A stretch of DNA of 64,000 bases from Neobacillus sp. WH10 (GTDB lineage: Bacteria; Bacillota; Bacilli; Bacillales; Cytobacillaceae), in contig NZ_CP126110.1 of the NCBI RefSeq assembly GCF_030123405.1, positions 2,604,001 to 2,668,000 of the forward strand. Reading direction: 5' to 3'. Numbering within the stretch: position 1 is the first letter of the stretch; the number at the start of each line of letters is the position of its first letter. Positions 34,730 to 43,490 of the stretch are shown piece after piece. A program made the translations under genes and the position numbers. Under the pieces are notes generated by a model. It was not told where the DNA came from. It searched no databases and worked only from the letters and a program-made list of their open reading frames with translations.

Positions 34730-34914
34730 ACACTTCCTTATCCTGGTAAGTTCACACCTATATTTTGTATTACCATACCGATTGGCAAGTCTTTTGGTAC
34801 AGGATCAACAGTTGATCCCATAAAAGCAAAACTAGCGATGATAACAGCAGCCATAATGCCTAACAAGCCACCTAGAACCATCTTTTGTTTAAAAAATTGC
34901 TTTACTGTAAGCAT
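34730..34914 (-). pseudogene. ABC-2 permease, first 60 codons (duplicate)
   Basis: Repeats MLTVKQFFKQKMVLGGLLG and the following leader of the permease at 31,271, with DLPIGMVIQNIGVNLPG then a stop. Left of 34,730 the sequence changes to ATATGGAAGCTGTAATCTGA, which resembles the region upstream of cls at about 30,997. A deletion has joined the cls leader to this fragment. Confidence 0.85.
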
Positions 34915-35267
34915 TTTAAATTATTCCTCCTAGCATTTATTTAACAAAAAGATAGATAACGAACAACGTGTAGTTTATAATAAAATTATGTTGTTTATAA
35001 TGTAATTATATCGTTTTTGCTACACAATGCAATTTACATTTAAGACATAAATGTAAGATAAGAAACAAAAGGATGAAATCTGTTGTTTATAATGACAATA
35101 ACGAACAAGGAGGTATAAGATGTTGAAAAAGGCAGATCTGCGGATTATTCGGACAAAGAAATTTATATATGATGCTTTTATCAAACTGATAGCGGAAAAG
35201 GGATACGATGCTATTACCATTCAAGACATTACAGATGAGGCACTCATCAATCGGGCAACATTTTACT
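34730..35267. repeat. Direct repeat, copy 2
   Basis: Partner of 32,271-32,808. This copy continues into the full-length TetR gene; copy 1 continues into the full-length permease gene. Confidence 0.9.
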
Positions 35268-35734
35268 CGCATTACAAGGATAAACAAGATTTGTTAACAA
35301 AGCTTAGTGAGAATGTACTAGGAGAGTTGACAAGTAAGATGGTCCTATATGCCCATGTGCAGGGAGATCAAATAGATCTTTCGAAATTCGAGGAAATTTT
35401 ACAATCCATATTTGAGTGTATGGTAAAACATGCAGACTTTTATAAAGCCATGCTTGGACCTCATGGCATTCATGATTTTAACCTACAAATGCAGCAGACT
35501 ATTATGGATAACCTTGAACAAAATTTCATTGAGCTTAAAATTGAAGACCATGTCTTAGATATTCCAAAGGATATGGTATTGCATTTCATCACTTCCAGTG
35601 CTGTTGGGATGGCAATTTGGTGGCTTCAAAATGACATGAAGTATTCACCGAAATATACTGCACAACAATTAGTGAAGCTTATGACGAAAGGACCCTTGTG
35701 TGCAGTGGGTTTTACTTTACTTAATGAGGGCTAG
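35120..35734 (+). CDS. TetR/AcrR family regulator (intact copy)
   Basis: 204 residues from ATG 35120, with AACAAGGAGG upstream. RIIRTKKFIYDAFIKLIAEK, TIQDITDEALINRATFYSHY and KDKQDLL give the TetR DNA-binding domain. The C-terminal part (HADFYKAMLGPHGIHDFN ... MAIWWLQNDMKYSPKYTAQQ) is the YhgD-like/TetR_C_8-type domain. Such regulators sit beside YhgE-like permeases, so it most likely represses the permease, now 2.5 kb away because of the duplication. The operator TTACATTTA/TAAATGTAA is upstream. Confidence 0.88.
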   Translation: MLKKADLRIIRTKKFIYDAFIKLIAEKGYDAITIQDITDEALINRATFYSHYKDKQDLLTKLSENVLGELTSKMVLYAHVQGDQIDLSKFEEILQSIFECMVKHADFYKAMLGPHGIHDFNLQMQQTIMDNLEQNFIELKIEDHVLDIPKDMVLHFITSSAVGMAIWWLQNDMKYSPKYTAQQLVKLMTKGPLCAVGFTLLNEG

Positions 35735-35846
35735 AAGGAGCACTGTGCCGGGAAGTGCAAAGTTTTTTTCTAATAAATGTATTAAAAAGAAACACGAAGT
35801 TTTTTTACTTCTGTGTTTCCTCAATTTTTCGCTGCTTGATTGCTCA

Positions 35847-36020
35847 ATAAAGAGAACTTTACAAAGAAAGGAATAAAGTATTCTTCTCGTAGTAAACGAC
35901 TCAGTGGTATCAATGTATATATGACAAACACCTCTACAGAAATTGTTCCGATGGAACAATTACATGATTGGTATTCTTTACGTTGGCAAATCGAAATTTT
36001 ATTTAAAACGTGGAAATAAG
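35847..36020 (+). pseudogene. IS4-family (IS231-like) transposase fragment
   Basis: A 57-codon open stretch KRLSGINVYMTNTSTEIVPM and EQLHDWYSLRWQIEILFKTW ends at K-TAA. The Y-x2-RWQIE-x2-FK motif is the YREK-type signature around the catalytic glutamate of IS4-family transposases, here in its IS231 form. Nothing else of the element remains, so it is a relic that marks an earlier insertion in the transposon. Confidence 0.8.
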
Positions 36021-36069
36021 ACGGATTTTTTACTTTATAAAAAATAGTCTCTCAATTTTATATATTAAT

Positions 36070-36705
36070 TTATAGTTTGTTTACCTCATATTCTTTCATT
36101 ATTTTATAGAAAGTATTTTTCTTAAGTTCTAGTAGTTCCATAAATTTAACTCCTGTTATTTCTCTTTTTTTCCACCTTGAATAGGTTTCTTCTATTATAT
36201 ATAATTGTTTTTGACTTAATGATGAGAGGTTAAATTGAGGACGTCCTAAATGTTTTCCTTGAGATTTAGCTACTGCAATCCCTTCCGCTTGTCGTTGCCG
36301 AATTTTTTTCCTCTCTTGATCTGCAATATAAGAAAGTAAAGATAAAAACTGATCCTCCATTAATCTTCCCATATCACCCATCTCACGAAACTTTCGGCTA
36401 TCAAACAATGTTTCATTTTCTAAAACAACAATATCAGCTTGTAATTCCCTTGTTATGTATTTCCATTCCGAAATTACTTCATCATAATTACGTCCCATAC
36501 GATCTAAAGCATCTATGTAAACAATATCACATGTACTTAATATTTTTCGTAATAATTGATACTGAGGACGATCAAAATGTCGTCCACTTGCTTTATCGAC
36601 AAAAATACGTCGAGCTTCCACTCCACGTTCCATCATCTTATGTAATTGACGTTGTACATTTTGATCTTTTTTACTTACACGTATATATCCATAAATATTT
36701 GCCAA
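36070..36705 (-). CDS. Tn3-type resolvase (serine recombinase)
   Basis: 211 residues from TTG 36705, chosen because AAGGAGAAT lies nine bases upstream. ANIYGYIRVSKKDQNVQRQL holds the catalytic serine (IRVS). DRPQYQLLRKILSTCDIVYI and DALDRMGRNYDE form the resolvase core, and an HTH domain follows at about 165-205 (KREITGVKFMELLELKKNTF). It resolves transposon cointegrates at res. It is divergent from the transposase, with res between them. No lesion is seen, in contrast to the transposase. Confidence 0.9.
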   Translation of the reverse strand: MANIYGYIRVSKKDQNVQRQLHKMMERGVEARRIFVDKASGRHFDRPQYQLLRKILSTCDIVYIDALDRMGRNYDEVISEWKYITRELQADIVVLENETLFDSRKFREMGDMGRLMEDQFLSLLSYIADQERKKIRQRQAEGIAVAKSQGKHLGRPQFNLSSLSQKQLYIIEETYSRWKKREITGVKFMELLELKKNTFYKIMKEYEVNKL

Positions 36706-36744
36706 GTTTTGTATTCTCCTTGTATTTGTTACCACAATTATATC

Positions 36745-36875
36745 ATTTTGTTTATAAAGGTACTAATCGAAAATAAACGTTTATAAAATAATTCGAATCA
36801 CCTTTATAAACTTGATATTTCAATGTTTCATAGATGACTCTTAACTGTTTACAAAGGTATACCTTTGTAAACGAT
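36745..36875. promoter_or_regulatory. res resolution site
   Basis: Three clusters of GTTTATAAA/GTTTACAAA half-sites lie between the divergent genes. Subsite at 36,847-36,872 is a perfect 26-bp palindrome (half GTTTACAAAGGTA). A second pair is CGTTTATAAA (about 36,778) with TTTATAAAC (about 36,803), and a further GTTTATAAAGGTAC lies near 36,750, close to the resolvase start. The order and spacing fit resolvase binding sites. Confidence 0.75.
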
Positions 36876-37002
36876 TTTGTATTTTTTGTGGTAATTGCTA
36901 AATTTGATTATTATTATAGAAGTGATTTAATTTTTTCAAAATTTAAATTATAAGAAAATCGTTGCATTCTATAATAAATACTATACGAAGGGAAATGGGA
37001 AG

Positions 37003-39479
37003 TTGAAAACGAGAGAGCTTCTTACTGCAGAACAAAGGGAATACTTTTATGGAGTTCCTGAGCATATGGACGAGAGAGAAATTCTGCGCTATTACACAAT
37101 ATCTGATGAAGAATTGCAAATTATAAATAAACAACGCGGTGCTGCCAATCGATTAGGTTTTGCCATACAAATTGCTTACTTACGCTTTCCTGGGAGACCA
37201 TTATCTGCAAATGAAAAAATTCCAGATTTTATTGTACATACGATTGCTAAACAATTAAGAATTTTACCTTCAGCTATACAGAACTATGCACGTGGGCGTG
37301 ATGCAACTCGGCGAGAACATTTGAGTAAAATCAGAAATACATTAGGATTTCGGACATTTACTTTAAAAGAATATCGAGAGTTAGCACGGAATAGAGATGC
37401 TTGAGAAACTAATGGGTAGAATGTTTAATCGTGGAGAAAAGAAACATAAGGATCATTTTCAAAAGGACGGAAAAGCGATTAATGAAAAGGTTCGTTTATA
37501 CGCAAAAGTTGGAAAGGCTTTAATTGAAGCAAAAGAGTTAGAACAAGACCCATTTGAATCTTTACAATCTATCATTTCATGGGAACAATTTGTACAATCA
37601 GTGGAACAGGCTGAAGAACTAGCCAGACCAGCAGAATTTGACTATTTAGATCTACTAGATAATCATTATGGACATTTTCGGAAGTTTGCACCTAGATTAT
37701 TAAGAACGTATGTATTTAAAGCCTCTAAAGCGAGCCATACTTTATTTCAGGCCCTAGAGATGTTGAAAGAAATAAACCAAACAGGAAAGAGAAAAATCCC
37801 TGAAACAGCTCCGATGGATTTTCTCAAATCGAAATGGTTCAAGCATGTGATTAAAGAAAATGGTATTGATCGTCATTACTATGAGTTCGGTATCTTTTCA
37901 GAATTATGTAATCATCTTCGTTCTGGGGACATGTGGGTCGTAGGAAGTAGACAATATAAGGATTTTGAAGAATATCTTTTACCTCAAGAAAAATGGAAAG
38001 AATTAAAGGAGAAACACCAAGTTCCACTAACAATTCCAACCAATATAGATCAGTATTTACAGGAACGATTTGAGTTAATGGAAGAGCAACTCTCTAAGGT
38101 AAATCATTTAATTCAAAATCAATTATTGCCAGATGTTGAAATCTATGCAGATAAAATACAAATTGCATCTTTAAAGAAAATTATTCCAGATGAGGTTGAA
38201 GATCTAACTAGACTTATTTATAGTGTATTACCGCGTATTAAATTAACAGATCTATGGTAGAAGTAGATAGCTGGACTCATTTTAGCAAACATTTTGTTCA
38301 TCTTCATACCCAAACTGAGCCAAAGGATAAATCCATATTATTCGCAGCTATTTTGGCTGATGGAATTAATCTTGGTCTCTCAAAAATGGCAGATGCATGT
38401 CCAAATATATCTTATACACAATTAGCTTGGATATCGGATTGGTATATAAGGGATGAAAATTATTCTAAAGCTCTTGGAGCAATCACTGATTTTCAGCATA
38501 AATACCCGTTCTCTTCTCATTAGGGAGATGGTTCAACTTCATCTTCTGATGGACAATTCTTTAGAGCCGGTGGTCAGTCTAGTCCGTTGGCACAAGTAAA
38601 TGCAAAGCATGGTAGGGATCCAGGATTAAGTTTTTATACACATATCTCAGATCAATACGCCCCATTTTATGTACAAGTTATTAGTTCTTCAGAAGAAGCG
38701 CCACATATTATTGATGGCCTACTATATCATGAAACAGATTTGGAAATTGAAGAACATTATACGGATGCAGCAGGCTTTGTAGATCATGTTTTTGCCATGT
38801 GTCATATGTTAGGATTTCGATTTGCTCCTAGAATTAAAACGTTTAGTAAAAATAAAATTTATACTTTTGTAAAGCCCTTAAATCAACCGCATCTAGAATT
38901 TATGATTGGTGGAACGATTCATACAAAGAAAATAAGAGAAAATTGGGATGACTTATTACGATTAACTAGCTCTGTTCGTAATGGAACCGTCACAGCTTCT
39001 CTGATTCTCAAAAAGCTTGCGGCCTATCCAAGGCAGAATAGCTATCTGTAACTTTGCGTGAGATAGGAAGGATTGAAAGAACTTTATATACATTAGAATG
39101 GTTGCAGAGTCCTGAGCTTAGAAGACGTGTACAGGTTGGTTTAAATAAAGGTGAAGCAAAACATGCACTTGCTCGAGCTGTATTTTTTAATCGATTAGGG
39201 GAAATTCGTGATCGTTCTTATGAGGATCAATTACATAGAGCGAGTGGTTTGCAACTTCTTATTTCAGCAATTGTATTATGGAATACGGTATATATATCAC
39301 GTGCAGTAGATGCTTTACGTGCAAAAGGACTGGACATTCCAGAAGAATATTTACAACATATATCTCCACTTGGATGGGAACATATTACGTTGACAGGTGA
39401 TTATGTTTGGAACTTAAATGAAAAAAAAAATTTTAATAATCTAAGACCATTACGAGACAAAAATTATATAAAAAAGTAG
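37003..39479 (+). pseudogene. tnpA: Tn3-family transposase, broken
   Basis: Pieces of one roughly 990-residue DDE transposase lie in order. The N-terminal DUF4158 part (37,003-37,404; LTAEQREYFYGVPEHMDERE) jumps to the middle part in another frame (37,397-38,260), with about 150 residues missing. The catalytic segment ILADGINLGLSKMADACPN (38,254 on) follows, then an in-frame TAG at 38,521 where H-W-G-D-G is expected (TGG to TAG). The part with SSSDGQ and LLYHETDLEIEEHYTDAAGF follows, and the C-terminal piece from 39,054 is in yet another frame. At least three frameshifts, one stop and one deletion make it inactive. Confidence 0.93.
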
Positions 39480-39489
39480 TAAAGTAAGT

Positions 39490-39520
39490 AGCCGGTTCCT
39501 TAACGTACAGGGAACCGGCT
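39490..39520 (+). terminator. Strong hairpin after the transposase
   Basis: AGCCGGTTCC TTAACGTACAG GGAACCGGCT, perfect 10-bp arms, just inside the right end of the transposon; no T-run. Confidence 0.6.
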
Positions 39521-39531
39521 GAAATGTGTCC

Positions 39532-39578
39532 AAATTGTGTCTAAACGTACAATTTTCTTTTTTTGATATGGTGACCCC
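39532..39578 (-). repeat. Right terminal inverted repeat of the Tn3-family transposon
   Basis: Reads TGTCTAAACGTACAATTTTC, a T7 run and GATATGGTGACCCC on the plus strand, followed by TATAA. Confidence 0.93.
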
Positions 39579-39583
39579 TATAA

Positions 39584-39855
39584 ACTTATTATTATTGGAT
39601 ATTCAAAGTATTGGTGCTAATATAAGTTCCTGGATTGAACTTATAAATCGAGTTCTCGGTGGAGACTCAGATTATGAAGAGGGAACTGGAAACTCGATTA
39701 CATTCGAGGTTAGCAAACCTTTTACTAAAGTGATTAATAATTTTGCAAACGAAGATATTATAGAAGAGTGCATAATTGAAACAACTGAATTAAAGGAAAT
39801 AATTATATTGTGGGAATTGGAGTTTAACTATAGAAGAAAAAAAGGTGAACTCTAA
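39584..39855 (+). pseudogene. Hypothetical protein, 5' end disturbed by the transposon
   Basis: LLLLDIQSIGANISSWIELI ... VLGGDSDYEEGTGNSITFEV runs open from the right target-site copy to TAA 39855, about 90 residues. Removing the transposon would join it to TTG-GGT-ATA at 29,208. That might be the old start, but there is no good ribosome binding site there. The alpha-plus-beta pattern with acidic loops resembles small immunity proteins; this is only an impression. Whether it is still expressed is unknown. Confidence 0.45.
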
Positions 39856-39923
39856 TTTAACGAAAATTTACTACATTGATTAACAAGATACCTTAAAAGA
39901 CTTCCTCTTAGAAATATTATTTT

Positions 39924-40029
39924 TTGTGAATTAATTCACTTAAACTAACGGGTGCATTACTTGAATAGCCGGCAACCATTGCAGGCTATTTTTGTTATTC
40001 AACTAAATGGCAGGATAGTACAATAAAAG
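39924..40029 (+). repeat. Family A repeat, full copy (subtype 1)
   Basis: TTGTGAATTAATTCACTTAA, ACTAACGGGTGCATTACTTG, AATAGCCGGCAACCATTGCA, then ATGGCAGGATAGTACAATAA. Same core as 23,200 and 25,158. Confidence 0.85.
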
Positions 40030-40103
40030 TACAAAAGGACCAAAAATAAACTTGATCCTTTTTCTTTTTATCAAATTTTTCAATTGCTTCAAAACAAACA
40101 GGA

Positions 40104-40637
40104 TTAAACTTTAACAATAAAACCAGTATCATTAATGATTACATCTACTATCTCTGCTGTATGTTTTAGAGTTGTATCAAATATAAATTGTTGATTGGAG
40201 GGGGTTGATTCCAATTTGTTCAACAAAAACAACGAGCGTTCTATTGAATCATTATCTCCCCTCATATGAATACGTTCGATTAGTTTTTCTTTATCTGCTC
40301 TCAATACGATATATTTCAATGTTACTTGTAAATCAGATATATGTTTACAAAACCAGTCAAGTTCATCTTCTACCACAAAGTCAATGACGACATTGAAGTT
40401 ATTTTGAATAAAATTCCTGGTTATAGTAAGGATATTCTCCCACGTTAGACTTAAGCGTTCCTCCCAAGATGCTTCTGATCCGTATTCAAACATATGTAGA
40501 ATAGAGTCACCCTCAAGAAGAACACAATTTTTAACAGTTTGAGCAAGTTTTTTTGAAGTTGTTGATTTTCCAACCCCTACTGGACCTGACACGAGATAAA
40601 TTAGGTTTTTTTTGTTTTCATTTGACAATGTGGACAT
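40104..40637 (-). CDS. P-loop kinase-like ATPase (AAA_33 type)
   Basis: About 177 residues. ATG 40637 or TTG 40628 (with AGGAAGG nine bases upstream) is the start. LIYLVSGPVGVGKSTTSKKL is a Walker A P-loop at the N-terminus. LLEGDSILHMF is the substrate Asp region, NVVIDFVVEDELDWF an internal strand, and LRADKEKLIERIHMRGDN the lid with arginines. It resembles small-molecule kinases such as gluconate, chloramphenicol or shikimate types, or zeta-toxin-like enzymes. The acceptor is unknown. It is a minus-strand gene between plus-strand repeats. Confidence 0.8.
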   Translation of the reverse strand: MSTLSNENKKNLIYLVSGPVGVGKSTTSKKLAQTVKNCVLLEGDSILHMFEYGSEASWEERLSLTWENILTITRNFIQNNFNVVIDFVVEDELDWFCKHISDLQVTLKYIVLRADKEKLIERIHMRGDNDSIERSLFLLNKLESTPSNQQFIFDTTLKHTAEIVDVIINDTGFIVKV

Positions 40638-41270
40638 CCTTCCTAAGCCAAATATTGAATTAACAAACAGCATATCACATCTCGCACAATTATGTACTAC
40701 TTCGTTAGAAGTTCGTTTTTCCTTGTTGAACTCCCATGAAAATAAAAACTGAAAAAGAGCATGAAAAATAGACCCAGAAAAACCAGTTTTTAAAAAAAGA
40801 CTGAGCCTCTTGAAAGGTTGGATATAGGGTTGGTTGATAACTCAAATTGTCTTGTTCCTTTCTACTCAAAATGATAGCAGGTAAGCCGGCGCAACAACCA
40901 GAAAATGGATTAATCTCCCATGAGTGCTACCCCTAAAGGGCGCGACAGTCGGTGGTACACCGTGGTCGTTGGAGTCAGACTAACGGATGGGCTCAAAGGC
41001 ACCATAGTTCAAAGACCTTCTTCGCCAGCATTATAAAGTATAGTCTGCCTGATCCATTTTCATTCTCCGTGGTGCAGCGCTGATTTTGCGTTGCATGAAT
41101 GGCTAACGGGTGCGATTCTTCAATAAGAATGATCGCTTTCTTCTTAGTTCATTTATCGAAGCAGGAGTTGAATAAGAGATGTCATAAAGTTATTGAATAA
41201 AAAAGGTTTTTTAATTATACATATCGAAAATACTCATAGTTAATTATCCGAAAGTATCATGGAGGAAGAA
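40638..41270. other. Gene-free stretch with an unexplained GC-rich island
   Basis: Its outer parts (40,745-40,810 and 41,055-41,095) match the element at 22,045-22,200. Between them, 40,838-41,050 is a GC-richer block without a reading frame. It has stems such as GGTGGTACACC and GCGCGACAGTCGG..GTCGTTGG. It begins with GTTCCTTTCTAC, also found at the 3' end of the group II intron (19,555). It could be an intron or IS110 guide-RNA remnant. Confidence 0.45.
41095..41178 (+). repeat. Family A repeat, full copy (subtype 3)
   Basis: GGCTAACGGGTGCGATTCTT, CAATAAGAATGATCGCTTTC, then GCAGGAGTTGAATAAGAG. The core matches the copy at 44,003. Confidence 0.75.
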
Positions 41271-42212
41271 ATGAATAAAGTAATAAACATGATTAATCCG
41301 AGTTCCAAAGTGGCTGGTGTATCGTTGCTTGAATTGAAAAATGCAGAAAAAGCACTTGGTGCTACTTTTCCAGAGGAGTACAAAGAACTCTTTTTAGAAA
41401 CGAATGGAGCTAAATTTGGTGATTGGACTTTGTTCCCTATTCAAACGAAAGAACGATCAGCATTAACAATTGATATTGTAAAACAAAATTATGAGAACAG
41501 ACCGAAAAATGTACCGAGTGATATGATTTGCATTGGTGAAAATATCAATGGTGATAAACTTTGCTATCGTATAAGAAAAAGATTTATGCAGGAACTAATC
41601 TTTCTTTGGAATGAAAAAACTGGAATAAGCGATTGTAAGGCATCAACTTTAAGCCAGTTTATTGATTGGTATGTGCCGAAAGTGAATACTAATAAGCCTT
41701 TAACAGTTGGTACTTTTACAGTTGATAGTGGAAAGTTAATTGTTACTGATCCATGTTATCAGGTGGATGAAGAAGATCTGCAAATTATACTTTCAAATGT
41801 AAAAAATGGGAAATGGAAGGCATCCATCACTTACACTGATGAAGAAGTGGTGGAAAGTTTAATTGTATTTCATGGAGAAAAGAAACCAAGTGGAAAATGG
41901 CATGATTGCGATAAAACAATTGCAGTTGATTCTGCACAAGCTGGAATCTTTGATCTTGCAGTATTCGGTAGAGATTAAGCTATCCAATATGAAGTGAAAA
42001 ATGTTTATGACATAGAGATAGATGAAGATGGATTAAAATATTATGTTGCATGTTGTGATATTGTTGCTTCAGATGCACAAGGAGGAGTTGTTCCAGGTGG
42101 TGCGGTTTCAATGTCTGGTTATGGTGATGGAGTGTACGATGTGAAAGTAAAATATAACATTTCTAAAGAGGTTATTGGAGTGATGATTGACTTTGGAGCT
42201 GAAGAGGAATAA
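41271..42212 (+). pseudogene. SMI1/KNR4 family protein fused to a DUF4241-like domain, interrupted by a stop
   Basis: ATG 41271 has CATGGAGGAAG upstream. The first 130 residues (LLELKNAEKALGATFPEEYK ... LFLETNGAKFGDWTLFP) are a SMI1/KNR4 domain, an immunity-protein fold. From about 145, VGTFTVDSGKLIVTDPCYQV begins a second domain that resembles DUF4241. The frame meets TAA at 41,976 (GRD-stop), but continues in the same frame with IQYEVKNVYDIEIDEDGLKY and VPGGAVSMSGYGDGVYDV to 42,212. GAA to TAA would explain it. Half of the second domain is lost unless the stop is read through. Confidence 0.7.
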
Positions 42213-42247
42213 TACTTTTCACAAATGGATATTGAAATGCACATGTT

Positions 42248-42346
42248 CATCTTCAACTAACGAGGTGCAAGAGTTCAGGATCAAAGTGAGTTTCAGCAGC
42301 AACTCATTTTCTTATTCTGCTAACGTGCAGGTTTGTTGAAGAATAG
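42248..42346 (+). repeat. Family A repeat, full copy
   Basis: CATCTTCAACTAACGAGGTG, a GTGAGTTTC..AACTCATTTTCTTATTC hairpin, GCTAACGTGCAGGTTTGTTG, AAGAATAG. Confidence 0.78.
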
Positions 42347-42428
42347 ATAAAAGGATTCTTACCCAAAAACAAGAATATATATTTATTGGTATTTTAATAA
42401 GCACTACTTGAAAATAGGAGGTATTGAA

Positions 42429-42902
42429 TTGGAGGAGTTAATTAAGGAGTACGCCTTAGGATACACAATGCTTCGGGAAGCCATCGAAGGATTAACCGAG
42501 GAGGAGCTTCGTTACAAGCCCGCACCGGACAAATGGAGCATTCATCAAATCCTCATACATGTAACGGATTCCGAGATCTCGTCCACATCTCGGCTAAAAA
42601 AAGTCTTGGCGGAGGATGAGCCGATTCTGATTTCATTTGACCAAGACGCATGGGCTAATAACTTGGGGTATGATTTGTTGGACCGTGAACAGCATTTACT
42701 TATTTTCAAATTGCTACGTTCCAGTATGAAGATTATTCTGGACCATCTAACTAGTGAACAAAGCAAGCGAGTGGGGGTGTATGTCGATCAGGGGCGGTTC
42801 ACATTTAAGCAATTGTTGGAATACCGAGTGCAACATGTCCGCGACCACCTTGATCAAATTGAACGGGTAAAGAAGGCATATCAAGGGAACCAAACCTATT
42901 AA
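42429..42902 (+). CDS. DinB family protein
   Basis: 157 residues from TTG 42429, with ATAGGAGG seven bases upstream. ELIKEYALGYTMLREAIEGL, the PAPDKWSIHQILIHVTDSE motif and a C-terminal HVRDHLDQIERVKKAY give the four-helix DinB fold. The three metal-binding histidines are at about 42 or 46, 133 and 137. DinB proteins are metal-dependent and often act as thiol S-transferases (bacillithiol) or in stress responses; the reaction here is unknown. GC is higher than its neighbours, suggesting a different source. Confidence 0.88.
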   Translation: MEELIKEYALGYTMLREAIEGLTEEELRYKPAPDKWSIHQILIHVTDSEISSTSRLKKVLAEDEPILISFDQDAWANNLGYDLLDREQHLLIFKLLRSSMKIILDHLTSEQSKRVGVYVDQGRFTFKQLLEYRVQHVRDHLDQIERVKKAYQGNQTY

Positions 42903-43000
42903 ACTAATTAAACTAACGGGTTGCTTTCCTTTAAGAACGGTTGCACAAACGGCAGTCTTTTTCTTATTCGACTAACAAGGGAAATTAGTTGAAGAATTAT
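42903..43000 (+). repeat. Family A repeat, full copy
   Basis: AATTAAACTAACGGGTTGC, an internal GGTTGC.. region with CTTTTTCTTATTCGACTAAC, then AAATTAGTTGAAGAATTA. Confidence 0.72.
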
Positions 43001-43022
43001 AAATAAAGGTGGGGAATAAAAT

Positions 43023-43481
43023 TTGTACTCAAATAAGATATTAGGAACAAAAGCTAATATTGTTGAGACTGATTTGCTAGAATTAGAAAAGGAACATAAA
43101 TTTAAATTTCCTTCGACTATGAGAGAGCATTATTTATTGTATAATGGTGGTTATCCTGAAAAGTCACTGTATGTTGGAGATGAAAGTGAAGAATATGTAG
43201 TGGATTACTTTATTCCAGTAAAGAATGAAAAGGGACGAAATCTATCTGGAATTTTACGTTTGTTAAATGATGAAAAGGTAATTCCTAACTGGTTAATCCC
43301 ATTTGCCGATGAAGCAGGGGGTAATTTATTTTGCTTTAGTATTAGTGAAAAAGATAATGGAGCAATTTATTATTACAATCACGAATTTGAGTATGGGGAT
43401 AATCCTGAAAATCTTATTGTGTGTTTATCTGAATCATTACCTGATTTTATTAATAGTTTAGTTGAGTGTGATGATGAGTAA
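43023..43481 (+). CDS. SMI1/KNR4 family protein, probable orphan immunity
   Basis: 152 residues from TTG 43023, with GGTGGGGA upstream. VETDLLELEKEHKFKFPSTM, REHYLLYNGGYPEK (the LYNGG turn) and PFADEAGGNLFCFSISEKDN with AIYYYNHE are the hallmarks of the SMI1/KNR4 (SUKH) superfamily. In bacteria these mostly neutralise nuclease or other polymorphic toxins. No toxin gene is nearby. It is one of three such genes in 3.2 kb, each with its own family A repeat. Confidence 0.85.
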   Translation: MYSNKILGTKANIVETDLLELEKEHKFKFPSTMREHYLLYNGGYPEKSLYVGDESEEYVVDYFIPVKNEKGRNLSGILRLLNDEKVIPNWLIPFADEAGGNLFCFSISEKDNGAIYYYNHEFEYGDNPENLIVCLSESLPDFINSLVECDDE

Positions 43482-43490
43482 AAAGTAAAA

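Larger units (their letters stand above)
29218..39578. mobile_element. Tn3-family transposon, 10.36 kb, with passenger genes
   Basis: Terminal inverted repeats begin GGGGTCACCATATC and run on through AGAAAATTGTACGTTTAGAC for about 46 bp with one or two mismatches. The right copy is the complement ending at 39,578. Both sides carry TATAA (29,213-29,217 and 39,579-39,583), a perfect 5-bp target duplication as made by Tn3-family transposases. Inside are a resolvase, a res site, the remains of a Tn3 transposase, cardiolipin synthase, an ABC-2 permease, TetR regulators and a P450/gapN chimera. Confidence 0.95.

Noticed and set aside
41994..42212. Separate 72-residue gene after the SMI1/KNR4 gene
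   Set aside because: It is in the same frame as the upstream gene with no ribosome binding site of its own, so it is the C-terminal continuation beyond a nonsense codon.
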